This document shows, one piece after another, positions 49,622 through 61,007 of a stretch of DNA of 64,000 nucleotides. The position numbers and the translations under genes were made by a program. The DNA comes from Chamaecrista fasciculata. Taxonomy: Eukaryota > Streptophyta > Magnoliopsida > Fabales > Fabaceae. The stretch spans positions 80,717 to 144,716 of the forward strand of contig QANZ01032357.1 of the NCBI GenBank assembly GCA_003254925.1, in the 5' to 3' direction. The notes beneath the pieces are model-generated. The model was not told where the DNA came from, ran no database searches, and saw only the letters and a program-made list of their open reading frames with translations. Every line of letters begins with the position of its first letter. The stretch's first letter is position 1.

Positions 49622-52236
49622 CTCCAAGAAGATCTACCTCAACAGGATTGAAAAAAAAAACAAAAAAAAAACTGCTAGGATTCAGATGGATTCAGGCCCC
49701 AAATCTTTGGTGATAAAATCTCAGGAAATTGAAATTCAAGGGAGAAATTTTGCAGACGGAAACACAAGAGATTGAAGATTGCTTGTTGAGAGCTAAGAGA
49801 GATTTCATTCTCACATAAATTTAGTGAGGAACGCCCATATGAGAATCTTCCTTAATAATGGATGCTAATTAAGGACGCGTTTGGTGATAAAATAATTACC
49901 GCTCTCATTCTCCCTCACCATACCATATAATTTAGTCACAGTGCCAAACGCTGTCTTCTCTCGGTATTAAAATAACGGCTCGTGGGCACGTTTGGACTCT
50001 TTGACTTCTGTACCTGAATTGAGAAAATAGTTGTTTTAACTTTTAAAATTTGGGATTTATTTTCCATATTTAACTAGGAAACTTTATCTTGAAAGCAATA
50101 ATAAAAATAATGATTTACTATTTTTATTATGATTAATTTTTATAATTTACTATTTTCCTTATGAATCATTTTTTTATTAAGTCACTTTATAAATTTTTAC
50201 CTTTTCCTTCTCCATTTATTAGAGGTATGAAACTTAATTTTAGATTTATTCTTTTAAAGATATGAACATGTTCGTTTCTGTTTTGATTATAATCTGTTTT
50301 GACTATAATCATAATAAACATGTTCGTTTACGTTTTTTTCTTGATTCAATTATAATTATGATTTTTAAATAATCAAACACACTCAATTACACTTATACCC
50401 CTATACATAAACCTATAATTACCTATACTCTAATACATTCAATCCCCAATCACAAAGGGCAAAATAGTCATTTACTTTAAAATTGGGTCAGTTTGTAAAT
50501 ATTCATTTTTGTGTTTGGGCTAAAATGTTATTTTGCCCAAATAATTTAGAACTGAAATTGAAATTTTCTCCAATCATATCCCTACCATCTCTTTCTCTCT
50601 TCAGACCGTACCCCAAACCCACTCCCCGTCGTCATCCTCCGCCTCTTCATTGACACCATCTTCTCTCCGATTGAATCCTCCACCATCGATCTCTNTCAAA
50701 AATTATATTTTGACCCCAAAAAATTTTATAATTTTCATTTTAGTCCCTAGATAACATGTATCCAGAGACCTATTTGTAATTTTCTGAAAATTGGAGGTCA
50801 ATATGTAATTTTTGCGATATTTGTTATGGTTAAAATTACAAAATAGCTCCAAAAGGGTATTAAAGTGTTAACGGAGAATATCACAGGGTATGAAAGTGTC
50901 ACTTTTTAAACCATATAGTACCGAAGTGAAATATGACCAAACTATAAGATAGCAAAGTGTAATTTACCCTAAAACTTATAATGAGTTTAAAAAGTATTTA
51001 GATTCTGCTAAAAAAATAAATATTTACTTTATCTATTAAATAATGATAAGGATTAAGTAAATCCCACTAATTATTGGTGTCTATAATAAGTAATTCCATT
51101 TAATAAGGATGGATATTGAAATTCTTGATCGTCACCCTCAGATCTAGGTGATAGACATTAGACACTTTCTTATTTATGGATAAGTCTTATATTACAATTA
51201 TTGTCGTTAATAGTTATTCTCTTTCAAATTTGTTAAAAAAAATTAAAAAGAAAACTCAACGTTCTGTTTTGTATCTTTGGAAGTTTCATTTTGGATAGGT
51301 CAAAAATCTATTTTGATACCTAATGTTTACCTTAAGTTTTGTTTTTGTCAATAATATTTTTTTTATGTTTTGGTCTTTAATATTTTCTAAAAGTTTCATT
51401 ATTGGTCCATACCTATTGAATATGGTCATATATCTCTCGTTTCAAACCCGAATATAATTAAATTAGAGCTACAAGTCAAATTTAATGAGTTCTTTCTTTA
51501 TCCAGTTGAAATCATCGTCAAATGAGATCAAATCAAACATGAAATCGGGCACAAATGGGCCACTTGTTTCATGAATTTGATCATATTTCTCTCGTTTCAA
51601 GTTTGAATGCAATAAAATCGAAGTTATGAATTATTCTTAGTGAGTTTTTTCTCTATCTAGTTAGGGTCATTCACAAACGTCAAACGAGGTCAAATACTAG
51701 TACTCTAGAAATGAATTTGGTCGAAACATCAATATTAACTTTCGGAGTACTATTTGACATCGTTCGTCACCAGTTCCAATTAGTTGATTCAGTATAAATT
51801 TAGGAAACAAATAGTAAATTCTTTTTAATAAGTTATCAACAAAAAAAGGTAAAATTAGAACTTTTATTAAAAAAAAGCTCTTTCCAACCTTGTGAACTGC
51901 GATATAATATCACATAGTTTTGTGTTGTTATAAGATCACACCCTTTTTGTTGTGATTTTATAACAATGTGTTACCTTAAATGTTAAGGTATGAAGCTATC
52001 ATGCCGTTACCCAACGTCAAAATATCCAAGATACCATAGCGTATAAGATAGTAAGCATAGGATCACAACGTACCAAAAGCACCTTAAATATCTTCATAAA
52101 ATGGAACTTTTTGAACTTCAAGGAGCCAAAATGTTGAGCAACCAATCATAGAGATCTTCAACACGACCAAAAATTAAAGGAGTATAAAGAAGGAAAGGAA
52201 AGGAATTGAAGACTTAACTGAAATTTGTTTTAGTAT
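49622..52236. other. Intergenic region between the two SMR blocks
   Basis: The first 290 bp are the SMR 5' leader and promoter, conserved at 60109-60330 and 60872-60950. Bases 50696-50969 are the right half of a GGGTAAATT-type MULE/MITE ending TAATTTACCC, cut on the left at the N at 50695. Bases 51298-51860 resemble the repeat at 37063 onward. No gene is seen. Confidence 0.5.
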
Positions 52237-52405
52237 TACATGGTGAAATATGTGCACACCACACTCCAAATTTCCTATCATCTAAAAGGCACTAACAAAT
52301 AACATACAAGAATCCTGGCTAATAATACACTTAGTGCCTAGTGAAGATGTTACAAAACTAAATTCTCTTAATTAATTAATTTGTTACAAAAACTGGCTAA
52401 GAAGT

Positions 52406-55400
52406 TTAATTGCTATCACTATCATCAGAATCAGAGCCCTGAAAGTTAAACTCTCTGTACCCATAAAGTTTGATTAACACAGCTCCCTGGTTTTCCTCGC
52501 GCCATTCAATGGCCTCCTTTTCAAAAAGTTTTATAACCTGCATAAAGCAAACTATAAAGAACCACCAAATAGCAAAGCAATTTTGTCACTTTATATACAC
52601 CAGGATCATAGGTAATACTTGGCCAAAGTGTACTATAGGTCCCATAACTTTTCCTCAGATCTCAATTTGGTCATATAACTTTTTTTGTTGTACTTTTAGT
52701 CTCATATCTTTTTTGCTCAAGTCTCAATTTAGTCCTGTTAGAACCCCAAAATCTAGGGTTAGAAGAAGAGGGACTCAAGGAGGAGAATCTCCATACTTGA
52801 GAAGGAGGGAAAGAGAGAGATCAGTTTCTGAATATTTCATATATCATTCACAACACAATAACTTCATTACAATGCATATATATAGACTTCCTAAAAACTA
52901 CCCCATAATAACTACCTATATTTCCTAAAACTACCCCATATAACTGCCACATATGATAACTGTCATACATAAAAACATAACACATTTTTTTTTTGTCCAT
53001 TAAAACATAACACATGATAATACTAACAAATACATATATTATTCCTAATAATAATATATTAAATAATAGTATCCTAACAAGTCCCGTGTTGCACTTTTGG
53101 TTCATATCTATAGGTCAAGTTATAGAATTGTTCTCATATCTTTCAATCAGGTTGCAGAATTGATCTCATATCTTTGCAAAAGGTTCCACATTGTGGGACT
53201 AACGGTGGAACTTTTTGCAAAGATATGGGACCAAATCTGCAACAAAAAAAGATATGGGATCAAAAGTGCACTTTTGCCTTAATACTTTTTAGAGATTTAC
53301 ATAAGAATTAAATTATTTCTAAGCCAACATGTGATCATTGGGTTATAACAAAAGGAAATATAGGACAGAAGTGGATTGATTAAACCATACTGATTGTTTC
53401 AGCTTTGGCTTTCCCACACTATGTGATCCCCATCCTGTGATAACTTTTAGTGTCAGGCCAGCTGAAGCAGAAACAAAAAATTTATCAGATAACAGAGACA
53501 AATAAGAATGCATTTCAGGTAGACAACGCTGGTTTAACCGATATCAAGCACTTGATCTCAATAGTCATAAGAAATAGCAAGATCCAAGTGGGCTCAGCAA
53601 ATGCTTACAGGGAAGATAAGATCCAAGTAAGAGATGTAGTTTAAGCAGTTTCATAGCTGGTTTGACTAGCTGCCTATGCAAATCAATGGTTATAACATTT
53701 TCTATATCTTTGTTTCTGCAAATCACAAATAATATAGCTTAATAAAAGTAACAATACATCAGAGGGGCAATGGTGAAAAAAAGGAAAATTCTCTTGGTCT
53801 TAAAAGCTATTCACCTACACTTCTATAAAAGTGTCAAGGCTTGACTCTGCATATTCCTTCTGAGCTATTTTATTTTGATTTCTTCCCTGGCCAAACGCCA
53901 ATATAATTAGCTTTATATGACAAGGCAAACACAGCTAAAGGATACAAGAAAACTGAGGAAATCCACATATAAATCACCACATAGCAAAAGTAGTCCACAT
54001 CCCGCCAATTACCAAAAGCCAAAAAATGCAGAAAGCAATTTCTAAAATGTCATTTTCCATAAACAAATAGACCCGGTAAAAGAATAGGCAGGACATACAA
54101 TTATTGGATGTCATTGAAAGCTTTAGCAAATACTGAACAAGGACACATCTATGAAGCATAGACACTTTATTTTGAGTGAGTGTTACAGTGTCGGACATGG
54201 ACATTCGACACATCCATAAGTGTCAAAATGTAAAACCAATTTTTTGTGACTTTGGTACGACAATAAATAGAAAAAAAAAACAACACATGACATATATCAT
54301 GAATAAATGTTGCTATTTTCTCTTCATTTCTTGTCTATATATTGCTGAATTATATATATATATATATGTCGTGNTACTTTTGCCAAAAAAAAAATGAATT
54401 GTACAAATACAAATGTACAAGAAAATTTTAGCACAAAAAATCCCAAAGATCAAACCTGGTCAAAAAGACATGCTGCATATGCTCGATTCTTTTTGGCATA
54501 TTCAGCTGCTGCCTGCAAAATTATGGCACCCATTTAATGTTTTTAAACATGACACTTGAACTCTAAACCTGATAATAGGTCCAATAATTATGAGGCTCAA
54601 TTGGCAGAAGATGCCCTTGGCCCAGCACGCCATAGGCCCACAGGGTAGGGCGAGAACGCCCTTAACCCCGCTAGGGCAAGGACGCCCATAACCATAGAGG
54701 GCATGGGCGCCCACGGAGCATAAGGACGCGAGGAATAAGAAAACATTCCTTGAACCAATCAGGAACCAATCAAGGATCAACCAAGATCCTCTGCCTTGGC
54801 CATCAAGGCGCCTTAAGCAAAAAGGAAATAATGATTCACAGATCCTTAATTAACAAAACAATATCCTCCTACATGAAATAGGAAAGATTATGATTCACCT
54901 CCCATATCACTGAAGATATCTCTTCTACAATCAAGGAAGTTTCCTTAAACGGACTCTCCTCAATAAGCCTATAAATACAAGATGGTAACTCTATGAAAGT
55001 TACGTAACTCACGTAACTCACGCTACTCATGCTGGCTCATATTCTTATCTCAATACTAACTTAAGCTTCGGAGGTGAATCACAGGGGAGACCCCCTGTGG
55101 TTCATTATCTTGCAGGAAAATCTTGCAGTGAACCGGGAAATGACCCTCGGCCAAATCCCAGTTCATCAAAACCTAACTGTCTCAAAGATTGGAAATTTGA
55201 ATAAATCACAGGAAAAGGTCAAATGTGAGCTTACTTTCTCATAATTAGATCTCATTGAATCCCAGTGCTGCTTTGCATCTTCCCTAGACACATAATAGTC
55301 ATCTCCTTTAGCTACAAAAGAGTAAATAACAAAATTAATGAACAGATATGATTGGTTAACGTCAAGGAAATCACCAAATCAAACCAAATAAAAAGAAGAT

Positions 55401-58063
55401 AACTCAAAAATATGATAAATGCTAAATTGAGGAAGGGATGAAGAAACTATGAAATCATATGCCCAATTACTTATTCAACTAAGGTAAACCTTTCTAATAG
55501 AGAGATGCAAATTAGTAGAAAACAATCATGTACTTATTTCCATCAACATAAGATTGCAAGGTGTACTTAAGAGAACCAAAGGATATGGTCTAAGAAAAGC
55601 CAGTACACCAAGAAAAGGTAAAGCACTGAAAATTTTGTCATAAAGTACCATAAGTTTGCTGCTGAGATTCTTCAACACCTTGACAAACATTAAACTTGGA
55701 TCCCAAAGACTGAATTTTCTTCACTACATTTCTCAAATCCATGGGGTCTTTGTTGTGTTCAATGCTCTTGTGAAAGTCAAACAGAGATTCCAACACCTTT
55801 CGAGGAAGATCAGACTTTACATTCTCAGAGCCATTAGAATATTGAGCTTTGGAACCAGAGGGAACCTCTGCATAATTCCTAAAATCAAGAAACAACTAAG
55901 CTAGTAAAATAGGTCAAGTTTACTAAAATCCTTGATTATAAGGAGATCCAGATTCAATTGAATGAACTAGAATATATTAGAAATGACGAAATCTAACTCC
56001 CTTACAAAGGATCACGATGTTCGGCACCATTATGAAGGAGTTCCCCCTCTACATAAGGTACAGGGTCTGTCACATGTTCAGGAGCATGTATAACCTCTAG
56101 AAACATGAAATAAGTAATTATCAATTTTGGGCCCTAAGAAAAGCATATAACCATGATACCATGTAGAACATATATATGGAGAGAAATCATGAAAACCTGC
56201 TTCTAGCACCGGAGCTTTCTCAGTGTTTTCAATGTTGATAGTTTCTGAGACAGAACTTAATTGTGATGTGTTGTTCTCCTCAATGTACCTAAAGACATCA
56301 TTTAAGACATAATAGCCTTTCTCTTGTGGAGCCAGAAAGAATGTTTGTGTGAACTTCCTTGTCACACCATCCTTCCCAGTTAAGCACCCTGTAACTAAAA
56401 CTATAACACTTCCACCATATGACTCCTGAGAATCTACAGTTTCTATTTCTGCTGTATGGTCTTCATAATTCAAGGAAAGAATCTTTTCATTTACTGCCTG
56501 CTCCGATCCATGAATTGAAATTAAATCAAATCAAGTTTTGTTATTGTATACAAGAGTCAAGAATTCTTTTTTATCTATTTATCCTCTTGTGCATTCTAAA
56601 CCCCATTGTTTGTTTTAGGCAAAAATACTCTTGGTACCCCTAAAGTATGCGGTCATTTTCAGTTGTACTCTTAAAGTTTGTTTTTTGGTCAATTATACCC
56701 CAAAGTATGGGATCAGTTTCAGTTATACCTCTAAAGATTTTTAGTGTCAATTATACCTCCAATTTTTTTTTTGTCAATTGTACCCCCAAATTGGGGAGGT
56801 ATTTGGGGGTACAATTGACTAAAATGTGAAACATTGGGTGTATAATTGACTTAAAAAAGTATAACTGAAACTGACCCCATACTTTGGAGGTACGATGGAC
56901 CCAAAAAAAACTTTGGAGGTACAACTGAAAATGACCGCATACTTTAGGGGTACCAATAGTACTTTTTCCTTTAGTTTATTGATCATTCATCTTTCTAACT
57001 TTTAATTTTATATTTCGGCCAAAAAAAAAACTTTTAATTTTATTGCATATAGTGCAGTTTCTTGAACCCTGTATAATCGAGACAGTGTTCATTTTATCGG
57101 ACATGACAATGCGGATGCAAAATTAGGTATTTCGACACCTCGCTATGCTCTTGCGGTTTTTCAACATTGCATTGCCATTCGGTTGGAGGCTTGGAGCTAA
57201 CCACCATTTGTTTTGTTCATGGCTCAAGGTAGTTTTTGTTTTAAATTGGAATTGTGCTTAAAGACATTTGATTATATTTCTTCATAAAATATATACATAA
57301 TAGAGAAGGCTTTGAAGAGATATAGCTTCTGATACAAATAAGGATCTAGCTTGTTGGCCAAAGAGAGGGAGCCCCAAAAAAATTCTATAACTTATATAAC
57401 ATACAGACACCTACAAATTGTGATCTCATGGCATTTTGGTTCATTGTTTTAAGTTTTATAGGGTATGCATATGATACAACTTGTTGTATCATACAACAAG
57501 TGAAGTGACATAATCTCTATTATTTGATTGGCTCATGAAACTACTTAATTATTATTTTTTATAAATAAATTATTTAAAATAATGAAGATTATACCACCTC
57601 ACTTGTTGCATGATACAACAAGTTGCATCATAAATTCATAATTCATAGACTTACCCACCAGTGAATTATAAAAGGGCTTTTAAAACTTAGGGTAAATTAC
57701 ACTTTGGCACTCTACTCTATGGACCAATCTTACTTTGGTACCCTGTTCTTTGCACCGTTAACACTTTAGTACCTTAAAAAAGATAGAACAAGGTAACAAA
57801 TTGTGAAAGAACAGTGCACTAAAGTGAAATCGGTTCATAGAATAGGGTACCAAAATGTAATTTACCCTAAAACTTACTTGCATAGTTGTCACCGTTCTCA
57901 TCACTCCATTGCTGTCTGGTCTGCTTAAGAAACTTGAATCCTTATAGAATCTGTGCGCCAAGGTTGGGGATTGATGGAGAATACTGTAATATTGCTCCAC
58001 AAAGGCATTGCCAACCACTTGAGCCCAAGGAGCAAAAGTAGGGCTTGCTTGCTGCATTGCCAT
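52406..58063 (-). CDS. Candidate chimeric gene: NTF2 (G3BP-like) domain fused to DUF1771-SMR
   Basis: Minus exons A 58063-57878, B 56497-56197 and C 56096-56006, then SMR-derived 55878-55649, 55311-55235, 54512-54456, 53886-53819, 53715-53609, 53461-53391 and 52537-52406. The sum is 1320 nt, 439 codons, no stop. Residues 1-136 are a complete NTF2-like fold as in plant G3BP proteins (AFVEQYYSILHQSP, YEDHTAEIETVDSQESYGG, FFLAPQEKGYYVLNDVFRYI). DUF1771 follows at about 270-336 and SMR at about 345-425, with DLHR (348-351, for DLHG) and TGWGSHS. Exon C is joined through GTAAGG at 56005-56000, lying exactly on the duplication breakpoint; its phase fits the next exon. Read through instead, exon C meets a TAA at 56002-56004, giving a 193-aa NTF2-only protein. 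The original RNA-binding tail of G3BP is missing. Expression is unproven. Confidence 0.55.
52621..53278. mobile_element. MITE in the last intron of the chimeric gene, carrying a solo LTR
   Basis: Ends GGCCAAAGTG and CACTTTTGCC. The 9-bp duplication GTAATACTT/TTAATACTT (52612-52620 and 53279-53287) has one mismatch. The parent SMR intron has the empty site near 40755. It is related to the MITE at 26893-27266. Confidence 0.8.
52736..53079 (-). mobile_element. Solo LTR nested in the MITE
   Basis: 344 bp running TGTTAG...CTAACA, with a perfect 5-bp duplication AGTCC (52731-52735 and 53080-53084). On the minus strand a TATATATGCATT promoter-like stretch precedes a CT-rich region, so it points to the minus strand. 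No internal retrotransposon sequence is next to it. Confidence 0.9.
54570..55168 (+). mobile_element. Solo LTR (599 bp) in an intron of the chimeric gene
   Basis: Begins TGAT and ends ATCA, with the 5-bp duplication AAACC (54565-54569 and 55169-55173). A TATA-like CCTATAAATACAAG lies at about 54968. The parent SMR intron has the empty site at 43105-43112. Confidence 0.88.
56620..56972. mobile_element. Foldback MITE in intron A of the NTF2 part
   Basis: GGCAAAAATACTCTTGGTACC at the left is mirrored by GGTACCAATAGTACTTTTTCC at the right. Phrases CAATTGTACCCCCAAA and TATACC are mirrored around about 56795. Confidence 0.75.
57468..57632. mobile_element. Small MITE with TATGATACAACTTGTTG ends
   Basis: TATGATACAACTTGTTGTAT at the left and the inverse ATACAACAAGTTGCATCATA at the right. 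Inner copies of ACAACAAGTGAAGTG extend the palindrome to about 45 bp per arm. Confidence 0.7.
57690..57867. mobile_element. MULE-type MITE 10 bp inside the intron next to NTF2 exon A
   Basis: 178 bp from GGGTAAATTAC to GTAATTTACCC with a perfect 9-bp duplication TAAAACTTA (57681-57689 and 57868-57876). The duplicated bases next to the exon supply most of the present 5' splice site. Confidence 0.88.
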
Positions 58064-58239
58064 ATTAAAAAAAAAAAAAAGAAGAAGATTATCATAATGT
58101 AAAGCAGAAGAAAACACTTACTATAGATGAATGTTAATTGTGGAATGTGGAAACCAACAGAAAATCATATTTCAGTTTGCCACCCTGATTAGCCAGATAG
58201 CCAAATAATGAATATTGATAAATTAACTCTGAGAACTAA

Positions 58240-58983
58240 GGGGACGTTTGGTACACGGATTAATTTTTCAATCCCGGGAATCACATTCCCAGGAATAAGA
58301 TTCCCAGGATTATAAGAATGTCTGTTTGGATGAGTTAAAATAATCCTAGGATTATTTTGCAATATTCCCAGGAATGTTACAATCTTGTGTTTGGTTCAAC
58401 TTTGATATTCCTGGGAATGTTTAATACTTTTACAAATATGCCCTTGACTTTTTATTCTCAACCAACCAATAGTTTATCAAATGTAGAAATTCTTCAAAAA
58501 AATTCATGAGAAAAATACTATATCATAAAGAAATAATTATATCATAATTAAAATTTTTAAATAACATTAATAGATTCATGAGAAAAATACTATTTCATAA
58601 CACAATGTCCATAATTCTCAACATAATAAAATTGTCTAAAAAAGTCTCACTCAACAAAGAGGTGTAAAATGACAAAGAGTTGTAAAATGACAAAGATGAA
58701 AAGTGACCGGGGTTTGTAGAGAAAGAATTAATTAATTAGAGGAAATTAATTAGGGGTAATAAAATAATTTTGGATGGGAAAAATAATCTCATGTCATGGG
58801 ATTAGACTAATCCCACCCCCTAGGGTGGGATTAGAAAATAGCTATTTTAGGAAATTATCCTATTCCTGGGAATACAATATTCCCGGGACTAATTTTCCAA
58901 TCCGCGTACCAAACTCGGGATTACTCTAGTCCGGAGCTCATAATCCTGGGACTATTTTTTCAATCCGTGTACCAAACGCCTCC
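58240..58983. mobile_element. PIF/Harbinger-type (Tourist-like) element upstream of NTF2 exon A
   Basis: Inverted ends GGGGACGTTTGGTACACGGATT and its near inverse enclose 744 bp, flanked by TAA (58237-58239 and 58984-58986). The interior is rich in TCCCAGGAAT/ATTCCTGGGA palindromes. No transposase is visible. Confidence 0.85.
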
Positions 58984-59966
58984 TAAGCTACGTATTTTTT
59001 TAATTCCTGTCATGATAAGGCTATCCCAAAAGCAGCTTCATTTAGTAACAAGTTAGGTATAATGGAAACGGTTAGTCTTTGTTCAAAAAGAAAGGGTTAG
59101 TCTTCCATAATATAATAAACTACTAAACTAATCTCAAATTCAAATTCTCACAAAAAAGAAGTCTCCATATTTAGTGTCCGTTTGAATAGGCATTTTCTTT
59201 TAACTTAGAAAATACTTTTATAGTTAAAAAAGACTTTTTATACACATAAAAATTTACTTGGCTGAATTTTTTTTAAAAAAAAGTCAAAGTTAAAATAAAA
59301 CCTTTTTGAAAATTTAATTTTAAAGTTTTAACTTAGAACATTTATAGATGTTATTCTTTTAATTACATTTATTAATTAAAAGTACGGTTATCCAAACAAC
59401 TTCTATAATTAAAAATATTTTTATATTATAATATCTAAATATAAAAATAATAATACTCTAGTTAAAAGATATTTTTCAAAAAAATTATAACTTTATTGGC
59501 AAAAATACTCTTTTCGTTTTTAAACTCTACATCAACTTTGAATTTCATCCCTAATTTCTTTTTGTTATCGTCCCCAATATTTTATTTATTTTATTTTTTG
59601 GTCAATTCTATCTTTAACTAGCTTCTTTCAATAAATTAACAATAAATTTTCATATTTTTTAATCTGAAAAAGAATTTAATTTTTTTTCAATTAATTTTAT
59701 ATTACACGTAATTATGTAAAATTTATCATTAATATTTAACCAAAATAAAAGTAAATTATAAAATTGATCGAAATATCAAATATAGGAAATGAAATTCACA
59801 GAAAAATAATTTTAGAGACGTAATTAAAAATTAATATAAAATTTAAAAATAAAAAAGATACTTTTGCCCCTAAAATATTTTTGTTAGAAGCTTCAAGCTT
59901 GTCCCTTATAATGTGCCACAGTGCCTGGAACAGAGACACTTGTGATTTGTGAAAAACAATAAAAGC
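58984..59966. other. Rest of the inserted NTF2-linked segment
   Basis: AT-rich, with no coding signal. It may include upstream sequence of the donor NTF2 gene. The homology to the SMR block resumes at about 59967. Confidence 0.4.
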
Positions 59967-60108
59967 AGCTTCCTCTGAAAAAAAAAAAAGACAAGGAGAA
60001 GGAACCTACCAAACCTTCCAGCTGCTTAGCTTTTTGATTTTCTCGTCCTTTTCCGATAGACTTGGGAGCTGACGATGGCTTCTTCGTCTTCTTCCTCGTA
60101 TTCTTCAT
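59967..60108 (-). pseudogene. Truncated first exon of the duplicated SMR gene
   Basis: From the ATG at 60108 the frame matches the parent start (MKNTRKKTKK, SSAPKS-GK, LEGLVGSFSLS) with an internal deletion of about 20 codons. It then runs into a T-run that shifts the frame, and breaks where non-SMR sequence begins. The parent exon has 199 codons; about 40 remain. Confidence 0.85.
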
Positions 60109-60327
60109 CTCCAAGAAGATCTATTCCAACAGTATTAAAAAGAAAAAATAAAAAACTGCTAGGGTTTCAGAAGGATTCAGGTCCCAAATCCTAGGTAATA
60201 AAATCTCTGGAAATTGATATTTAGGGTTTCGGGAATTGAAGGGAGAAATTTTGCAGACGGAAACACAAGAGATTGAAGAATGCTTGTCGAGAGCTAAGAG
60301 AGATTAAATCATCCTCACACAAATTTA

Positions 60328-60871
60328 GGCTCCGTTTGGTAGGGAGGAGATGAGGTTTACAATGTAAAAGGGCACGGTTTTCAAGATTTTCATGTGTTTG
60401 GTATGGTAATTTGAGCTATGTAAAGTGGATTACAATGTAAAGGGCTTTACATTACATAGGCCATTTTTCTTTACTTCACATTTCTGATGTAATCCAAGTC
60501 TACCTAGGGAATTATGGTAGAATTCCTAATTTGCCCTTCTCACTCCCATCTCATCTCCTCCCCAAATGGTGAACGGCGGCGGCGGCGGCGGTGTACGGCG
60601 GCGCCGACCACCGTGGACCACCGTTCACGGCGGCTCCGACCACCGTGGACCACCGTGGACGGCGGCGGCGGCAGTCTGGTGGTAGTTATGGGAAGGGCAT
60701 TTTTGTCATTTTTTTTTATATCTATTTTACTTTCCTTCCCATACCTTTTTATACCAAACACTTTCAATCTTTACCTACTTTACATTCCCTCAACTACTTT
60801 TCCTTTCCCTCACAATTTTTCCCTTGTAAAACCCTTTCCTTTACATACCCAAAAGGGTACCAAACGGAGCC
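60328..60871. mobile_element. Tourist-like MITE in the duplicated SMR promoter
   Basis: Inverted ends GGCTCCGTTTGGTA and TACCAAACGGAGCC with the target duplication TTA (60325-60327 and 60872-60874). The parent promoter at about 49823 has the empty site. The interior 60566-60675 is a GC-rich array of CGGCGG and CCACCGTGGACCACCGT units. Confidence 0.92.
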
Positions 60872-61007
60872 TTAAGTGACGAATGCCATATGTGAATCTT
60901 CCTTAGTAATGGAGATCATTAAGGACGCGTTCGGTAATAAAATAATCGTCAAAGGTTGATTTCATTTTGGTCATAAATTTATGCTGGATGTTTATTGAAA
61001 AAATTGA

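Larger units (their letters stand above)
52237..60950 (-). repeat. Second copy of the tandemly duplicated SMR gene block
   Basis: Homology with 40388-49905 begins at ACATGGTGAAATATGTGCA in the 3' flank, runs through exons 11-5 and introns to about 56004, then resumes at about 59967 (part of exon 1) through the 5' leader and promoter. The stretch 56005-59966 has no counterpart and carries NTF2-like exons. Exons 2-4 of the original are absent. Confidence 0.9.

Noticed and set aside
53819..53886. Apparent loss of the splice donor and an in-frame TAG in exon 8 of the chimeric copy
   Set aside because: Alignment with the parent shows the donor is GTAGGT after ...GAAGT; the exon keeps 68 nt and the TAG lies in the intron.
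60514..60879. Open frames through the GC-rich array
   Set aside because: They lie wholly inside a MITE and are read from repeats on both strands; no protein family fits.
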